Shown here: in pieces, positions 1-11,514 of the stretch
Numbering within the stretch: position 1 is the first letter of the stretch
Layout of the letters: every line of letters begins with the position of its first letter
Source of the DNA: Carya illinoinensis
Lineage: Eukaryota; Streptophyta; Magnoliopsida; Fagales; Juglandaceae
Direction: 5' to 3'
NCBI RefSeq assembly: GCF_018687715.1
Contig: NC_056759.1
Coordinates: 645,501 to 709,500 of the forward strand
DNA: 64,000 bases
Notes under the pieces: generated by a model
What the model was told of the DNA's origin: nothing
What the model saw: the letters and a program-made list of their open reading frames with translations, nothing else
The model's database searches: none
Program-made: the position numbers and the translations under genes

Positions 1-89
1 TAGAAATCGGTATAAATTTTTTTAACAAGTAATTAAAGAATTCATTAGAAAAATGCAAAAGGCATACCTCAAGTATACAGGAAGGGGAG

Positions 90-1185
90 TGATCGGAAGG
101 GGATTCATTGTGGAGAGAGGTTTTTTATCGGAAGTGTGGATGTCATTGGGGGGGATGGTGTTCTAAGAAGGGTAGGGGGCCTTGTGGTGTGTGCCTATGG
201 AAATTTATTAGAAAGGGGTGGGATAGTTTTGAAAAACATATTAAGTTTGAGGTTGGAGAGGGTGCAAGAACTCGTTTTTGGTTTGATGAATAGTCTGGTG
301 AGAGAGCTTTTTATTCTGATTTTTTGGTTGTTTCCAGCTTGGTTGGAAATCAGCAGGCTGCTGTTTCAGAGGTGTTGTGTCGTGCTAATGGGACTGTGCA
401 TTGGAATGTTATTTTCACTAGAATTGTACAGGATTGGGAACTTGATGAGATTGCAGATTTTTTCAGCTTCTTGTATTATCTGAATATAGGAGGAAATGAG
501 AGGGATCGAATGCTGTGGAAACACACAGGGAGCAAAAAGTTTTCAGTTAAATCATATTATAAGGTGTTGGCTGTTTAGCAGCATATCTCTTTTCCGTGGA
601 AGAGTATTTGGAGGGTTTTTGTGTCGTCTAAAGTCTTTTTTACTTGGACAGCTGCACATGGGAAGATTTTGACAGTTGACAATTTAAGGAAACGTGGTAT
701 GGTTTTTATGGAGCGGTGCTTCCACGTGTAAAAAAAATGGTGAATCAATTGATCATTTACTCTTACATTGTGAGGTGACTAGGGCATTATGGGTTGGTGT
801 TCTTAGTAGAGCTGGGTTGAGTTGGGTTATGCCAAAGAGAGTGGTGGATCTACTAGCATGTTGGAATAGGCATCAAAGTAGCTCTCAAATGGCAGCGGTG
901 TGGAGGATGATTCCTTTGTGCATAATGTGGTGTATATGGATGGAAAGGAACGAGAGGTGCTTCAACAACAAGGAGCGAGCTGTTGAGGATATCTGGAAAT
1001 TTTTTGTCTTCTCTGCTTCAGTGATTTTCTGCTGTTGTTCCTAAGGGAGGGAATGTTCATGAGTTTTTGTTTTCGTTTCAGGTTTCTATAATGTAATTAG
1101 GTGTTTCTTTTGGATACATCATGTGTACATGGGCTTCGCCTAGTTTCATTCAATCAATAAAGTTTCTTACTTGTAAAAAGAAAGT
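90..1185 (+). pseudogene. LINE (non-LTR retrotransposon) 3' fragment, decayed
   Basis: Three broken reading frames follow one another: about 108-293 (ends near GARTRFWFDE), 324-578 (contains SVKSYYKVLAV) and 600-1044. The last carries the zinc-binding RT-associated pattern HLLLHCEVTRALW and then MWCIWMERNERCF, typical of the C-terminal part of plant LINE reverse transcriptases. Frames are broken by stops and shifts, so the copy is dead. The tail at about 1095-1180 (fast-evolving 3' UTR ending in a poly-A-like AATAAAG...TTGTAAAAAG stretch) resembles LINE tails elsewhere in this window. The element is 5' truncated, as is usual for LINEs. No convincing target duplication was found. Confidence 0.8.
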
Positions 1186-1281
1186 GTACAAGAAGTATAC
1201 AAGAGAAACGTTTAAATAGAAATCAGAATACTAGCACAAATGACTTTTCTGTACTCAAAGTGGATTGTCTAAGTGCTCCCC

Positions 1282-1282
<1 letters not shown>

Positions 1283-1323
<41 letters not shown>
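1283..1323. repeat. 41-base poly-C homopolymer
   Basis: An uninterrupted run of 41 C follows CCCCA at 1278-1282. It lies in the inferred EMC4 intron. The length may be affected by assembly. Confidence 0.95.
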
Positions 1324-1325
<2 letters not shown>

Positions 1326-1588
1326 CCCCTCTCCTCTTTCCTTCTCTTTTCTCCTCGGCTTCAAGTCCCTCCGGATTGTGGGAGCCTAAAGTCAACTGGA
1401 ACTCAATCTGGATATTCCTAGCTGAATGTGTGGCTTTATACCAGTGTGCTCCTAATTGGGCCCAGCCATTGTTTTTATGTTTTTGGAGATTGTATTCCTC
1501 TCATGTTTCTTACTTAACCAAATATTTCCCTTCCCATTACAATCGAGGTGAAATATGTAACAAAGATGCATTAATATGGCCTAAGAAA

Positions 1589-1822
1589 CCCCTAGGGGTT
1601 GGCTCAAGTGGTAAAGGCCTTGGGCTTGGGGATATGCTCCCCCAGGTCTGAGGTTCAAATCTCCTTGGGTGCAAATAATCTCTAGGGGCCATCGGATTGG
1701 GAGATTTTTCCCTTGAATTACCCAAGGTGCACTTGCGGGAAATTCCTTGCCAAGGGCTTATGCACTCCCGGGATTAGTTAGAACGTTATTCCCGGACACC
1801 TGGTGCCAATCAAAAATAAAAA
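1589..1822 (+). mobile_element. tRNA-derived SINE, family 1, complete with target duplication
   Basis: The head contains an RNA polymerase III A box (TGGCTCAAGTGG, 1600-1611) and B box (GGTTCAAATC, 1652-1661), and the element ends in an A-rich tail (about 1810-1824). The 12 bp direct repeat TGGCCTAAGAAA flanks it at 1577-1588 and 1827-1838, extendable to 16 bp with one mismatch. The first 95 bases match the SINE at 26791, but the body after that differs. Confidence 0.88.
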
Positions 1823-2118
1823 AATGTGGCCTAAGAAAGCTAGTTTGATTTCGCATCTCCCTCTGCTGGGTTGCCTGTATAACAGTTGTTTCTTTTTCTT
1901 TCTTTCTTTTTTTCCCTTTTGTTGGGGGTTGGAGAATCTGTTGCATCGAATTTGTTTTCTCATTTGGCTTGACATTTATGCTAGTTAAATGTATTGAATG
2001 AGTTAGTGTGAATGTCTCTTTTGTATAAACACCCTAGTTTGACATGTCTTATTACTTCCTGTAGCTAAATATTTATTTGATCCAAGTTCATTCAAGCACT
2101 TCTAATTTGATTTTGCAG

Positions 2119-2966
2119 TTTTTGAGCCTTATAAAGACGTTAAAGTAGATCTTCTTGGGCCTAAGTTGCTCTTTATTGCCCTTAATTTGGGCGGTTTGGC
2201 CCTGGGTGTTTGGAAGGTGAGATGTATTTTCTATTTTTAATTATGTCTCGTTAAACATGCTTTCTATATTTCTCCATATTAGACTTTTTGGTTGTAATTG
2301 TTATCCTTCGAAAAAAAAAAAAAAATGGCAGCTAAACACTTTGGGACTTCTTCCTACCCATGCATCAGACTGGGTTTCTTCCTTACCTCCGGCACAGGTT
2401 AAATTCTTCCTCCTATGATAATTGAATTACCAGATCAATTTTGTTTACCTTAGTTGTTTTTTGGAAATGATTGCATCAGAATTGGCAACGTTTTTCTAGC
2501 TGGGCTCGGTGCATCTAGTAGCTGAGAGTTTGGGCAGACTACTAATGTAGACATTTAAAATTGGAGTCTCATATCCCATTGCCATGGTTTTCATGGCTAT
2601 ACCATATTCACCAACAGAAGCAGCCCTTTGTTTTGATGTTTCTAATTTCATTGCAATCATGAATACAAATTACAAAAGCATGTCTTTAAGGTTCATGTTC
2701 TTCACTTTCTTTTCCATTATTTTATAAGCTTACTCGAAATGAGGTTGATATTTTTCCTTTTGAAGCATTTAATCTTGGTAATTGTCATTCTTGGTGCCAT
2801 ATCCTGATTATTGGCTTGCAGCAACATAGGGTTTTTTTTTTTTAATTGACTAGAATGCTTTGCACACCTTGCTATATACACCATCTATGGAGTTCCTCCT
2901 TACATTTTTTTTTTGTCTGGTTTTCAGGAGGTTGAATATTCTGGCGGGGGAATTCCTATACGTTGA
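2119..2966 (+). CDS. EMC4: ER membrane protein complex subunit 4, C-terminal part (partial)
   Basis: EMC4 (DUF1077) is a membrane subunit of the ER membrane protein complex, which inserts tail-anchored and multipass proteins into the ER. Three coding exons are visible: 2119-2216, 2332-2397 and 2928-2966 (TGA). All use AG/GT borders and their phases agree. They encode about 67 residues, including FIALNLGGLALGVWK (a membrane segment), LGLLPTHASDWVSSLPP and the C-terminal end EVEYSGGGIPIR, which match the conserved EMC4 C-terminus. Exons for the N-terminal half (about 110 residues) lie left of the window behind a repeat-filled intron. In Arabidopsis EMC4 (At5g10780, from memory) also precedes UBP22, which supports the call. 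Confidence 0.93.
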
Positions 2967-4457
2967 CGTGAATTTTTGGTTCAATTGGCCGTGGTTCTTA
3001 AAGATAGAATGAAGGAAACTTATTGGAGGATGTTTGATGTTGTTTATTGGCTGACGGGTTTTGACGCCTGGCCACCACGGACTGTCTAACCCTGTCGCAT
3101 GAAATGTTTAAATTTTCTCAAAACGCTGTAGCTGAATTTTTTGGCACCTAAAAGACGTTGGAATATTGATTCAACCAACGGTTACTAGCAGTCGGATACT
3201 GACTGTCTCAGAATGGCAGTATTTTCGTTTTATTACTATTATTAAAGATGATTTTTCCTCTAGTAGAAGATACCCGATGTTAAAATGTGGGAAAATTAAC
3301 CTTTGTTAAAAGATGATTTTCTTTCCCCTCAATTTTTTTTATTCTTCCACTTTTTTTTTAAAAAAAAAAAAGAATAGTTTTTGCTTGCGATGTCAACTTA
3401 TTTCTTGTTTGTAAAATAGGCGTCACAATTCAAGCGCCGTTTAGGGGTTTTAGATCAACGGCCTGCCTTAGTTTCGTTTGGTTATACCAAACATATGAGA
3501 TGATATAAAATGTTTTAAATAATAATAAATAAAATATTATTATAATATAAATTTTTAATATTAATTTTGTATTAAAATTTAAAAAAATTAAATTATTTAT
3601 TATATTTTATATAAAAATTTAAAAAAATTATAATTATGAGTTGAAATGTGATGTAATAAAATTTTTAATATTATATAACCAATCCGGGCCTAAAGTATTC
3701 AATCATTGAGCTCTTGAGTTGCGCTTATGAAAAGGGCTAATGCCCCACTGACTCCACAAGCCTCGTAAGCTTGGAATTTCATCAATTTCGACTTTACTGT
3801 GTCTGTGCGGCCCAATGGCCTTCAGATCCTTTGGAGATTGAGCCCTCCTCCATACCAATGTCGGTCTTCTGTTTTCTTGCCCAACACTCTTAACTTTGAC
3901 CACCCAACCAGAACCCCCCACTGGGACAAAGTTCCGACATTGAGGGCAATGATTTCCCAAAAATGTTTACTCCCACGGGATGAAAATCGAAATTCCTCAA
4001 AACAGCGACGGCTCAGATTTGTCCACGCAAAAAACTAATGAACTCCACGCAGCGCCGCACTGGTTCTCCCCTTTGTTTTTTTTAGTCCCCTCCATTGCCT
4101 TGGCACACAGCAGGCGCATCGCTTGGGGCTTCACTAATCAGAAGTCGAGAGATTGTTAAAGAACCTTCTTCTTCCCTTCTTCATCAAGTCATTCCCAAAC
4201 AGACCTTTACTTCTCTCTCTCTCTTCCTCTAGATCAGTACAACCAAAACAACTACAAAATCAAAGGCCATTCTTTTCAAATCCAATATCAATCCTATTCT
4301 TAATCCTTTATTTTTTCAATAATTCCATTGAAAAATAGAATCTTCTTTTGGGATTATTGAATTATTGTTATTATTTATAATATCGACAGCTTTTCTTAAC
4401 AATTTTTCTTTTTCGTGATCTGCAACAAATCAAAGTCTCTTTCAATCTTTCATCAAC
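2967..4457. other. EMC4-UBP22 intergenic region
   Basis: This contains the EMC4 3' UTR, an AT-rich MITE-like insertion (3471-3692) and the UBP22 promoter and 5' leader, with a pyrimidine-rich CTCTCTCTCTC stretch near 4215. Overlapping reading frames of 60-90 codons on both strands (3703-4038) show no recognisable domain. Confidence 0.6.
3471..3692. mobile_element. AT-rich MITE with short terminal inverted repeats
   Basis: The left end TTTCGTTTGGTTATA and the right end TATAACCAATCCGGGCC are imperfect inverted repeats around GGTTATA. The interior is very AT-rich and has no coding capacity. The termini resemble the CGTTTGG-type ends common in plant hAT-like MITEs. No clear target duplication was seen, so the family is uncertain. 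Confidence 0.5.
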
Positions 4458-6818
4458 ATGACGACAGGAAACCCTTCGTACACAAACCCAAAACCCTGCA
4501 AGCACCTTGCAGATTACAAGCTTAACCATGGCTTGAGTGGCTATAAATCCCTCCAAAAGCACCTCAAGACTGCCCCGCATGGGAAAACAAGTGTTGGGAA
4601 ACCCAACACAAAGACACCCAGATGCATTTCTTGTGATGGGTTTCAAGGTAGACTCTATTTTTGCCTGATTTGCTCCTCAGTCTCATGTTTGGACCATAAC
4701 CTTTTGCATATCCAGTCTGAGATTGGTCATGATGTGGCTGTAGACATTGAAAGGGCGGAGCTTTATTGCTGTGTGTGCTGTGATCAGGTCTATGACCCTG
4801 ATTTTGATAAGGCTGTAATCTCCAAGCACATCATGGGCATCACAGGAGACAAGAATGGTGATGAGAGTATTGGAAAGAGATTGGTTAAGAGGAGGAGATT
4901 GAGCTCAGGTGTAGTTGAAGAATTGGTGGATTCGAAGATATCTAAACAGTTAATTTCCATGAGAGATCGGAGGGCGAAATCTTGTTATCCATTGGGTTTG
5001 AGAGGATTGAATAATCTTGGGAATACTTGTTTCATGAACTCCGTGTTGCAAGCATTGCTACATGCACCTCCTTTCAGGAATTACTTCTTGAGTGGAGGGC
5101 ATAATCACGAAACTTGTCGGAAAAGATCGGTGGGTCGGCTGTGCTTACCTTGTGACATTGATGTCGTTTTCTCGGCTGCGTTTTCAGGTGATCGGGCACC
5201 ATATAGCCCTGCTCAGTTTCTTTACAGGTCTGCCATTGCTCTGCATGTTCCTCTTTGATTCCCTCAAATCTTGCTGGTTATGCATTTTGATCCCATGATT
5301 TTGATGATTAATTTATATTAAAGGAACACTCACTTAGATTTGTTGCTTGATTAAGCTTGAGCGTGCTCGTGTGGATCAACCAATTTGAATGAATTTACGA
5401 TTTTACGGAAAATTTTTCATCTGATTCAAAGTTATGTAATGAGGATTATTCTTATAGATGTTGAACACAGTTATCAATATTGTCGTGCACATCATTTTTC
5501 CCATCACTTGTTATGTGTTTGAAGAAAGCTGAACGGAATCACTTGCAATAATGTCATTGGATTCTGGCTCGGCTTATTGTCTTAGTTCTTATAGCTTTAT
5601 CTTCCCTCCCCCCCTCCCAAAATAAAAAATGTCCGAGTCTACTCTGAAATGATGAAACTTTGTTTGCATTCAAGTTGGTGGCAGCATTCAGCAAACCAGG
5701 CAAGTTATGAGCAGAAGGATGCTCACGAGTTCTTCATTTCAGTCTTAGATGGGATCCATGAGAAGGAGGTAAAGTCAACTCAATCAAGGAACCAAAATAG
5801 AGGTAATTAGAAGTTGACTTCTGCTAGGTCTATTTAATTCTGAAGGGGAAAAAAAAGTGGCTTTTCTTCTTCTTAGTCAAGGAGTTGTAAATATTATGGT
5901 CCATGGTTCTCTATCGTATATGTGGAGAGACCATACATATGATTTGCAAAATAGGGACTGTGTTTTGAAAGGTGTAATTCACTAAGCATATGGATAGTCT
6001 ATTGCATTTCTTAGTGGTTTTGTGTCTTATATAAATTAGTGATCTATTCTACAGATAATGGAGATTGCCAGTGTATTGCTCATGGGGTATTCTCTGGACT
6101 CTTGAGATCAGATGTCACGTGCATGACCTGTGGATTCACTTCAACAACTTTTGACCCTTGTGTGGACATCTCACTTGACCTGGACACAAACAATTTCCCT
6201 TCAAAAAATACAGCTACCAAGTCAATCAAACCCGATGCAAACAGCAGTATGTCTACTCTTCTGGGTTGTTTGGATTTGTTCACAAGGCAGGAAAAGTTGG
6301 GATCAGACTCAAAACTTTACTGCCAAAACTGTCATGAAAGGAGAGACTCGGCGAAACAAATGTCCATAAAGAGGCTCCCATTGGTGTTGTGTTTGCATAT
6401 TAAACGATTTGAGCATTCACCTGTTACAAAAATGTCGAGAAAAATTGACCGCTATTTGCAGTTTCCTCTCTCCTTGGATATGACACCATATTTGTCCTCC
6501 TCAGTTGTCAGAAACAGATTTGGGAATAGAATCTTTGCTTTTGAGACTGGCGAATCAGATATTTCTGCAGAATTTGAGATTTTTGCCGTGGTTACTCATG
6601 CTGGAACGCTTGAATCTGGCCATTATGTTAATTTTCTGCGCTTAAGAAACCAATGGTACAAATGTGATGATGCATGGATTAATGAGGTTGACGAGGGGAT
6701 GGTGAGAGCATCGCAGTGCTATATGATGTTCTACGTGCAAAAATCGCTTTACCAGAAAGCCAATGAGGATTGGAGCTGCCTGCCGATTTCCCCAAGGAGA
6801 AACATGTTTGGCCAGTGA
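4458..6818 (+). CDS. UBP22: Ubiquitin-specific protease 22 (SAGA-type H2B deubiquitinase)
   Basis: The three coding exons are 4458-5227, 5675-5802 and 6055-6818, giving 553 residues, close to the about 557 of Arabidopsis UBP22. Residues 14-125 form a ZnF-UBP finger with Cys/His pairs such as CISCDG, CLICSSVSC and CCVCC. A basic patch (KRLVKRRR, near residue 141) may be a nuclear signal. The USP domain starts at about residue 180. The Cys box GLNNLGNTCFMNS has its nucleophile at Cys191, and the His box THAGTLESGHYVNF has its general base at about His489, followed by YKCDDAWI. The family (yeast Ubp8) removes ubiquitin from histone H2B in the SAGA deubiquitination module. Exon 2 runs past an in-frame GAG|GTAAAG at 5769 to 5802. 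Only the longer form keeps frame with exon 3, so the nearer GT is a decoy or an alternative site. Confidence 0.95.
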
Positions 6819-8092
6819 GAAGTGGGGGAGAAAGAAAAGACTTCCTTGTTGATGGGTTGCTTTCAGGGTTCAGCCATGGAAGACATCATAATTAACTGTT
6901 TATCAAGGTTTAGCCATGAAAGGCATCAACAAATGCAGAACAGGATGATCATTAATTTGAAAAGAGATGCTCGTTTTCAAATTCCTCTAAATATGATTTA
7001 TTAAATGGCTGCACAGGAGATTGATTGGCTGTATATAGGGTGACTAAAGCTAAATTCTGGGGTGCCACCTGAACTTGTACAAGATTTTTCTCTCAAGATT
7101 CTTTGACCGCTGGCCAGTCGTGTGCAAAATAAATCCTCACGACTGAAGTCATTCTGTTTTTAATGTTGCTATTCAAATATCTAATTGGATTAGGAAATGA
7201 CTGGTTTTGGCCTCCAGGGTAAGATACAATAGCCTGCTATGGTGCTATGTCTCTCACAAACTAAGAAATTTTGATTGCGAAGCTCTTTCTTGTAGGAATT
7301 ACAGGACAAGGTCTCAATGTACACGCTTGATGGTGAACTATAGTTTTCTTTCTGATGGAGAGAATAGAGAGAGGAGTAAAGAAAGATTGATGATGAGGGA
7401 TAACTTGGGCACTCAACTTTTTTCTCGTTTATTTTTTTAATTGAGAAATGTCTGAAAGTGTTTGGTTCTCAAGGAGATTCTCTAAACATAAAATTGACAA
7501 ATTGACGGGACATTTTGTGATAAGTTGGATCATCAACTTTTTATAAAAAAATCTGATAGCAAGCAGAATTGTGCATTAATATGTACATTAATTAATGTGA
7601 TTCGTTAAAAAGTAAATTTTATTAAAAATAATATTAATTTAAATCTTGATTTTAAAGGAATCAATATTAATATTCAGATTAGTACGTGATTTTGTTTGTA
7701 TGTAATAAAATTCTATCAATCATCGTGGATCTTGCATTTTTCTTTTACGTTTGTCGGGCCACTTATTTGGACCGTTTCAAATAGAGTGGGCTGAGTCAGG
7801 TTGAATGTAATCCGACGTAGGCCCATATCTTGAAAGCCCAAAATCTAACCCAAGTCATTCTGTTGTGTCGACAATTCAGACTTCAGAGAGCTACATAAGT
7901 CGGGCCATCATATGAATTTCCATTTTTACCCTCCTAGGTGACTTGCCAGGCTCTCAATACGCCAGTAGCCCAGTCGCCCGAGTCGTTCTCATCCCCTTCT
8001 CTGAGTTCTCTCCCTCTGTCTTTCTGGTGCTTCGCGCCGCCCTGAACGGAGACCATAGTCTTGCTTTGAACTCCTGCCGATTACTATTCCAC
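6819..8092. other. UBP22 3' region and ERH promoter
   Basis: No supportable gene. An AT-rich segment occupies about 7540-7720. Three site II motifs (7787-7840) lie upstream of a pyrimidine-rich leader that ends at the ERH start codon. Confidence 0.6.
7787..7840 (+). promoter_or_regulatory. Site II (TGGGCY) motif cluster upstream of ERH
   Basis: TGGGCT is at 7787-7792, GGCCCA at 7820-7825 and AGCCCA at 7835-7840, about 250-300 bases before the start codon. In plants, TGGGCY motifs bind TCP factors and mark growth-related housekeeping promoters. Motif presence is seen; function is inferred. Confidence 0.5.
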
Positions 8093-10455
8093 ATGGTATT
8101 CTTTATTTAAAAAAAAAAAAAATCTATGCTTATTCATTTATTTGTTATAGCTTTTAATTCTCTTAATCCCATGAATCCTAAGCTAATTTGGGTAGACGTT
8201 TATCTTTCCCGAAAATTAGGGTTTCAGCACTGTGCTATAACTTCTTATGGCTTTTTACCTTATTTTTAAGTTTTCAAAGACGTTCCTTCCTTTCTCTTTC
8301 TTTCCATCTAAGGCCCTGGTACTGGACCAAAGTTTATAGGCATGTCTTAGATTTTTCGCTACGTACTTGTTACAAGCAAGAAAAACAGTATCCGAAACGT
8401 CTTCAGCGTTGGCCCAGTCTTGTTTTTCTTTTCGATTTGGCTTGATGACCAAACTCCAGGCTTGGATTTAAATTCCCGCTTGACATATTTCATGCTTTTG
8501 GATTCTGATAATAAATTTTGTTTGGATGCAACGTATTGTATTAATAATTTGATAGCGTTTTTAATGCTTTTTGTTAGGTTTGTTTCGCTAATAATAAGTA
8601 CGATGTATACTTAAGTATTAAATATCTTTTTGTTAGAAAACTCTTCAGAATGTAACGAGAACGGTCAAGCATTTAATGTTTCGCTTTTATAATGTATTAA
8701 TAATGAAAGAGAGTAAGAAGCCCCACATTTGTTGATTAAAGTATGATAGAGGTAAACGTATAGGATAACTGTGCATTGAGTGCCAAGTCTTATATTAATT
8801 CTTTACTGGGTGAAATCAAGTTTTCTAATGATTCCAAAAAGCTTCAATTGTAATCTTGACTAATCTATTTGGAGTGTAAGGTCAGATATAGTGTTTGCTA
8901 TCCTTGGATCGTCACAAAGGATATTAGAGCTAATGCAGTAACACTATACGACGCTAGGACACTTGATGCCACGTGGGCCTCACATGGACATGAGAGATTT
9001 GAGTAGGGGATTTAATAATGCCTCGCCAAATCTCATATTGGTTGGGTGAAGTATCCTAGAGTGATTAAGGTGTATTGAGTGCCAAGTCCAACATGAGGTC
9101 CTTACCAGGTGGAATCAAATTCTATAGCAATTCCAAGGAGCTCAAATTGTAACCTTAATTCATCCTTTTCGAGTAGAAGTCTAGACGTGACCTTGAATTT
9201 CCTTGAATTATTCGATGAATAAAATCTTTACTTAAAAAAAAAAAAAAAAAAACTTTCCTTGAATTGTTACACATATCTATTGTCAACGACTCATTTGAGT
9301 TTGGATTTATAATATTGTAGCCACTCCTCATGTTAGGTCTGATGATTGATCTTTCTTGAGGATGTAACTTTAGTGTGAAATAGTTCACTTTTCCTCTTTG
9401 GATTGACTACATGCTTGTTAATGGCAATGATGCCTGCTAATTTTCTTCTGTCTTCTTATGTAGGCTAATAAGCACACCATTATCTTGATGCAAACTTCTC
9501 CAAACAGAGCTACTAGAACATTTATGGATTATGATTCAATAAGTCAAGCTATGGATGGTATGAAATGAGCTATGTATATATAACATACGGTTCTTAGTTA
9601 CTAGTACACATTCTTCATGATGATCCGGATCTTTTTTTTTTTTTTTTTTTTTACTTTTTTTTAATGTTATTCTTCAGCCATGGTTTCTTTTATGCGATTG
9701 TAAATCTGTAATGTTTAAAGCTATTGGGTTTGTGGTTTTACTAAAGAGTTACTGGAATGAGTTTAGACTGTGTGGTTACTCATTCAATCTCTGTCTCTCT
9801 GTTTTTCTCTCATGCTATGATTCTATAAACTCTACATCTAACCTTCTACGAAAAATCTAATGGCTCCAAAACTACTATAATCAGGTTGATCTATCAATTT
9901 TCTTGCACTTACTAGAGGTGACATTGTGCTGTTTGCAGGCATATGTGGTTTATACGAAAGGAAGCTTAAGGAGTTAAATCCAGCCATCAGAAACATCACG
10001 TATGACATTGCAGATCTCTACAATTTCATTGATGGGCTTGCAGATATGAGTGCCTTAGTGTACGTCTCTCTCTCTCTCTCTTTCTCTCCCTCAAAAGTGG
10101 TACTCAAAGCTCTTGAAACTTCACTAAACAGCTCCAGAGATACAAGTCCATGACCCCTAAAACTTCATTTTATAAATCGAGGCCAGCCAGTCAGCCAGTT
10201 GATTACTATTAGAGGACTTATTGACAGTGAGTGTGATCTTAAACTATGATTACTCTGTTTTGGTGATAGAGAGTATTCTCTTTTCTGCAGAAAAATTCAG
10301 GAATGAACCCAACAACACCATGGTGTGATAACTGATATATTTGCCATTTGATACTGTTTTACAGTTATGATCACTCCATCCCTGCTTATTTGCCGTATGA
10401 TAGAGAATGGATTAAACAGCGGACGTTTCAACATCTAAAGAAATTGGCACACTGA
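8093..10455 (+). CDS. ERH: Enhancer of rudimentary homologue (ERH)
   Basis: The four coding exons are 8093-8095 (only the ATG), 9464-9557, 9939-10059 and 10365-10455, giving 102 residues, close to the 104 of animal ERH. Conserved patches are HTIILMQTSPN, RTFMDYDSISQAMDG, GLYERKLKELNP, ITYDIADLYNFIDGLADMSAL and YLPYDREWIKQR, which fit the ERH alpha/beta fold. ERH is a small dimeric nuclear factor linked to RNA splicing, mRNA surveillance and the cell cycle. The start codon is the last three bases of exon 1 and is followed by a 1368-base intron holding a TRIM-like repeat. Arabidopsis keeps this gene next to an SR140 homologue (At5g10810 and At5g10800, from memory); here bS16 lies between them. 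Confidence 0.94.
8772..9200 (+). mobile_element. TRIM-like retrotransposon remnant in ERH intron 1
   Basis: Two diverged direct repeats, 8772-8916 and from 9071 to about 9200, both begin TGYATTGAGTGCCAAGTC and share blocks through a segment like TCAAATTGTAAC. Just after the first is GGATATTAGAGCT (8919-8931), a degenerate form of the TGGTATCAGAGC primer site for initiator tRNA-Met. The roughly 140 bases between the copies have no coding capacity. Short LTRs, a primer site and no genes fit a terminal-repeat retrotransposon in miniature. The right copy fades into a segment with an A-rich tail at about 9235-9250. Confidence 0.5.
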
Positions 10456-11514
10456 ATTTAGCATGATGCTGCAGCTCAAGTCTGTAGTTACTACCAGACT
10501 GTTGAGTTGGAGCTATCCGTGTGGGAGTAGCTTGTCTTTTGACACAAGGTGTTTAAGCAGAAACTTTTACCCTCTCTGTGCATCTATATTATACTCCCTT
10601 CTCTAGGGAGGTTGACCTTGACATCGGAAGCTACTGTACTTATGTGTGAAGTTCGATGTTTTTTCGAAATCTGTTTGCCTATATTGTTCTTCCTCTATCC
10701 TTCTATCCGCCGGCCTCACTTCCAAATCAATGCGTTTATGTATGATACAATATACGGTCATTATTCCTTGGGACTCTGTAATGGACGGTCAGATGTTTCA
10801 TGTCAAATATGTGGAATATCCTTTGAACTCGAAGGAACCAAATTATGGGCTTGTGGATCAAAAGAACGTGGCCTCTTTGTGAATTGTTGTTAATTGCAAA
10901 TGTAAAAATATAAAGCTTATTGACTCGGTCTCGAGTGAGTAATTCGAATAATGTTTCATGGTGTGCTATTATTAGCCTATTTCCTTTTGTGGTTAGCATA
11001 ACTAAAATAATGATAGCCTCCTCCTCCTTAACTCAAATTCCCTTTATAAAAATCAATTATAATTATTTTATTATTTATATTTTGGACGTGTATGTGGACG
11101 TTGTGTATTTAATTAATAAAAATTTTATGTACAGTTATTTTTGTTTAGTTTTTGCACGTGTCACTAATTTGATTGACTGTATTATTTTTTTAATATAAAT
11201 TAATTATTTTAATTAATCATATCATGTAAAATATATACAAGTGACTAATAAAACTCTTTAATTAACTAATAGGAAAGAAATAAGATAGTAAGATACTAGT
11301 AGTTATGGACTTGTTAAGAGTGTCACGGTCTGGGCTCAAGCCCTGAAGCCCGTAAAGTTCTTTTAGACCTGAACTTGATAAATCAGACCGACAGGAGAAA
11401 GAGATCTCATAAAACCCAGAACCCTAGCAAGCAAATGGGGGTTCTCTAAGCTACGCTTCTTTGTAATTGTTAGTCTGGAAGGATAGAAGGAAATCGAGTT
11501 CAAAGAAAAAGAAA
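10456..11514. other. ERH-bS16 intergenic region
   Basis: This holds the ERH 3' UTR, then AT-rich DNA (about 11030-11280) and the bS16 promoter. A TGGGCT motif lies at 11331-11336 and a telobox-like AACCCTAG at 11420-11427, both common upstream of plant ribosomal-protein genes. Frames of about 114 and 92 codons here show no recognisable domain. Confidence 0.55.

Larger units (their letters stand above)
1..2118. other. Intron of EMC4 filled with repeats
   Basis: No EMC4 exon is visible upstream of 2119, although the first visible exon starts in mid-protein behind an AG acceptor. The stretch from the window start to 2118 is therefore inferred to be intron. It holds a decayed LINE 3' end (about 90-1185), a 41-base C run (1283-1323) and a complete SINE (1589-1822). 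Earlier exons must lie left of the window. Confidence 0.6.

Noticed and set aside
1265..1651. 128-codon frame with a long Pro run
   Set aside because: The Pro run is only the translation of the poly-C tract, and the rest has no domain and overlaps a SINE.
1600..1661. tRNA gene
   Set aside because: The A and B boxes are those of a SINE promoter: the sequence cannot fold as a cloverleaf by eye, has a tail and has target duplications.
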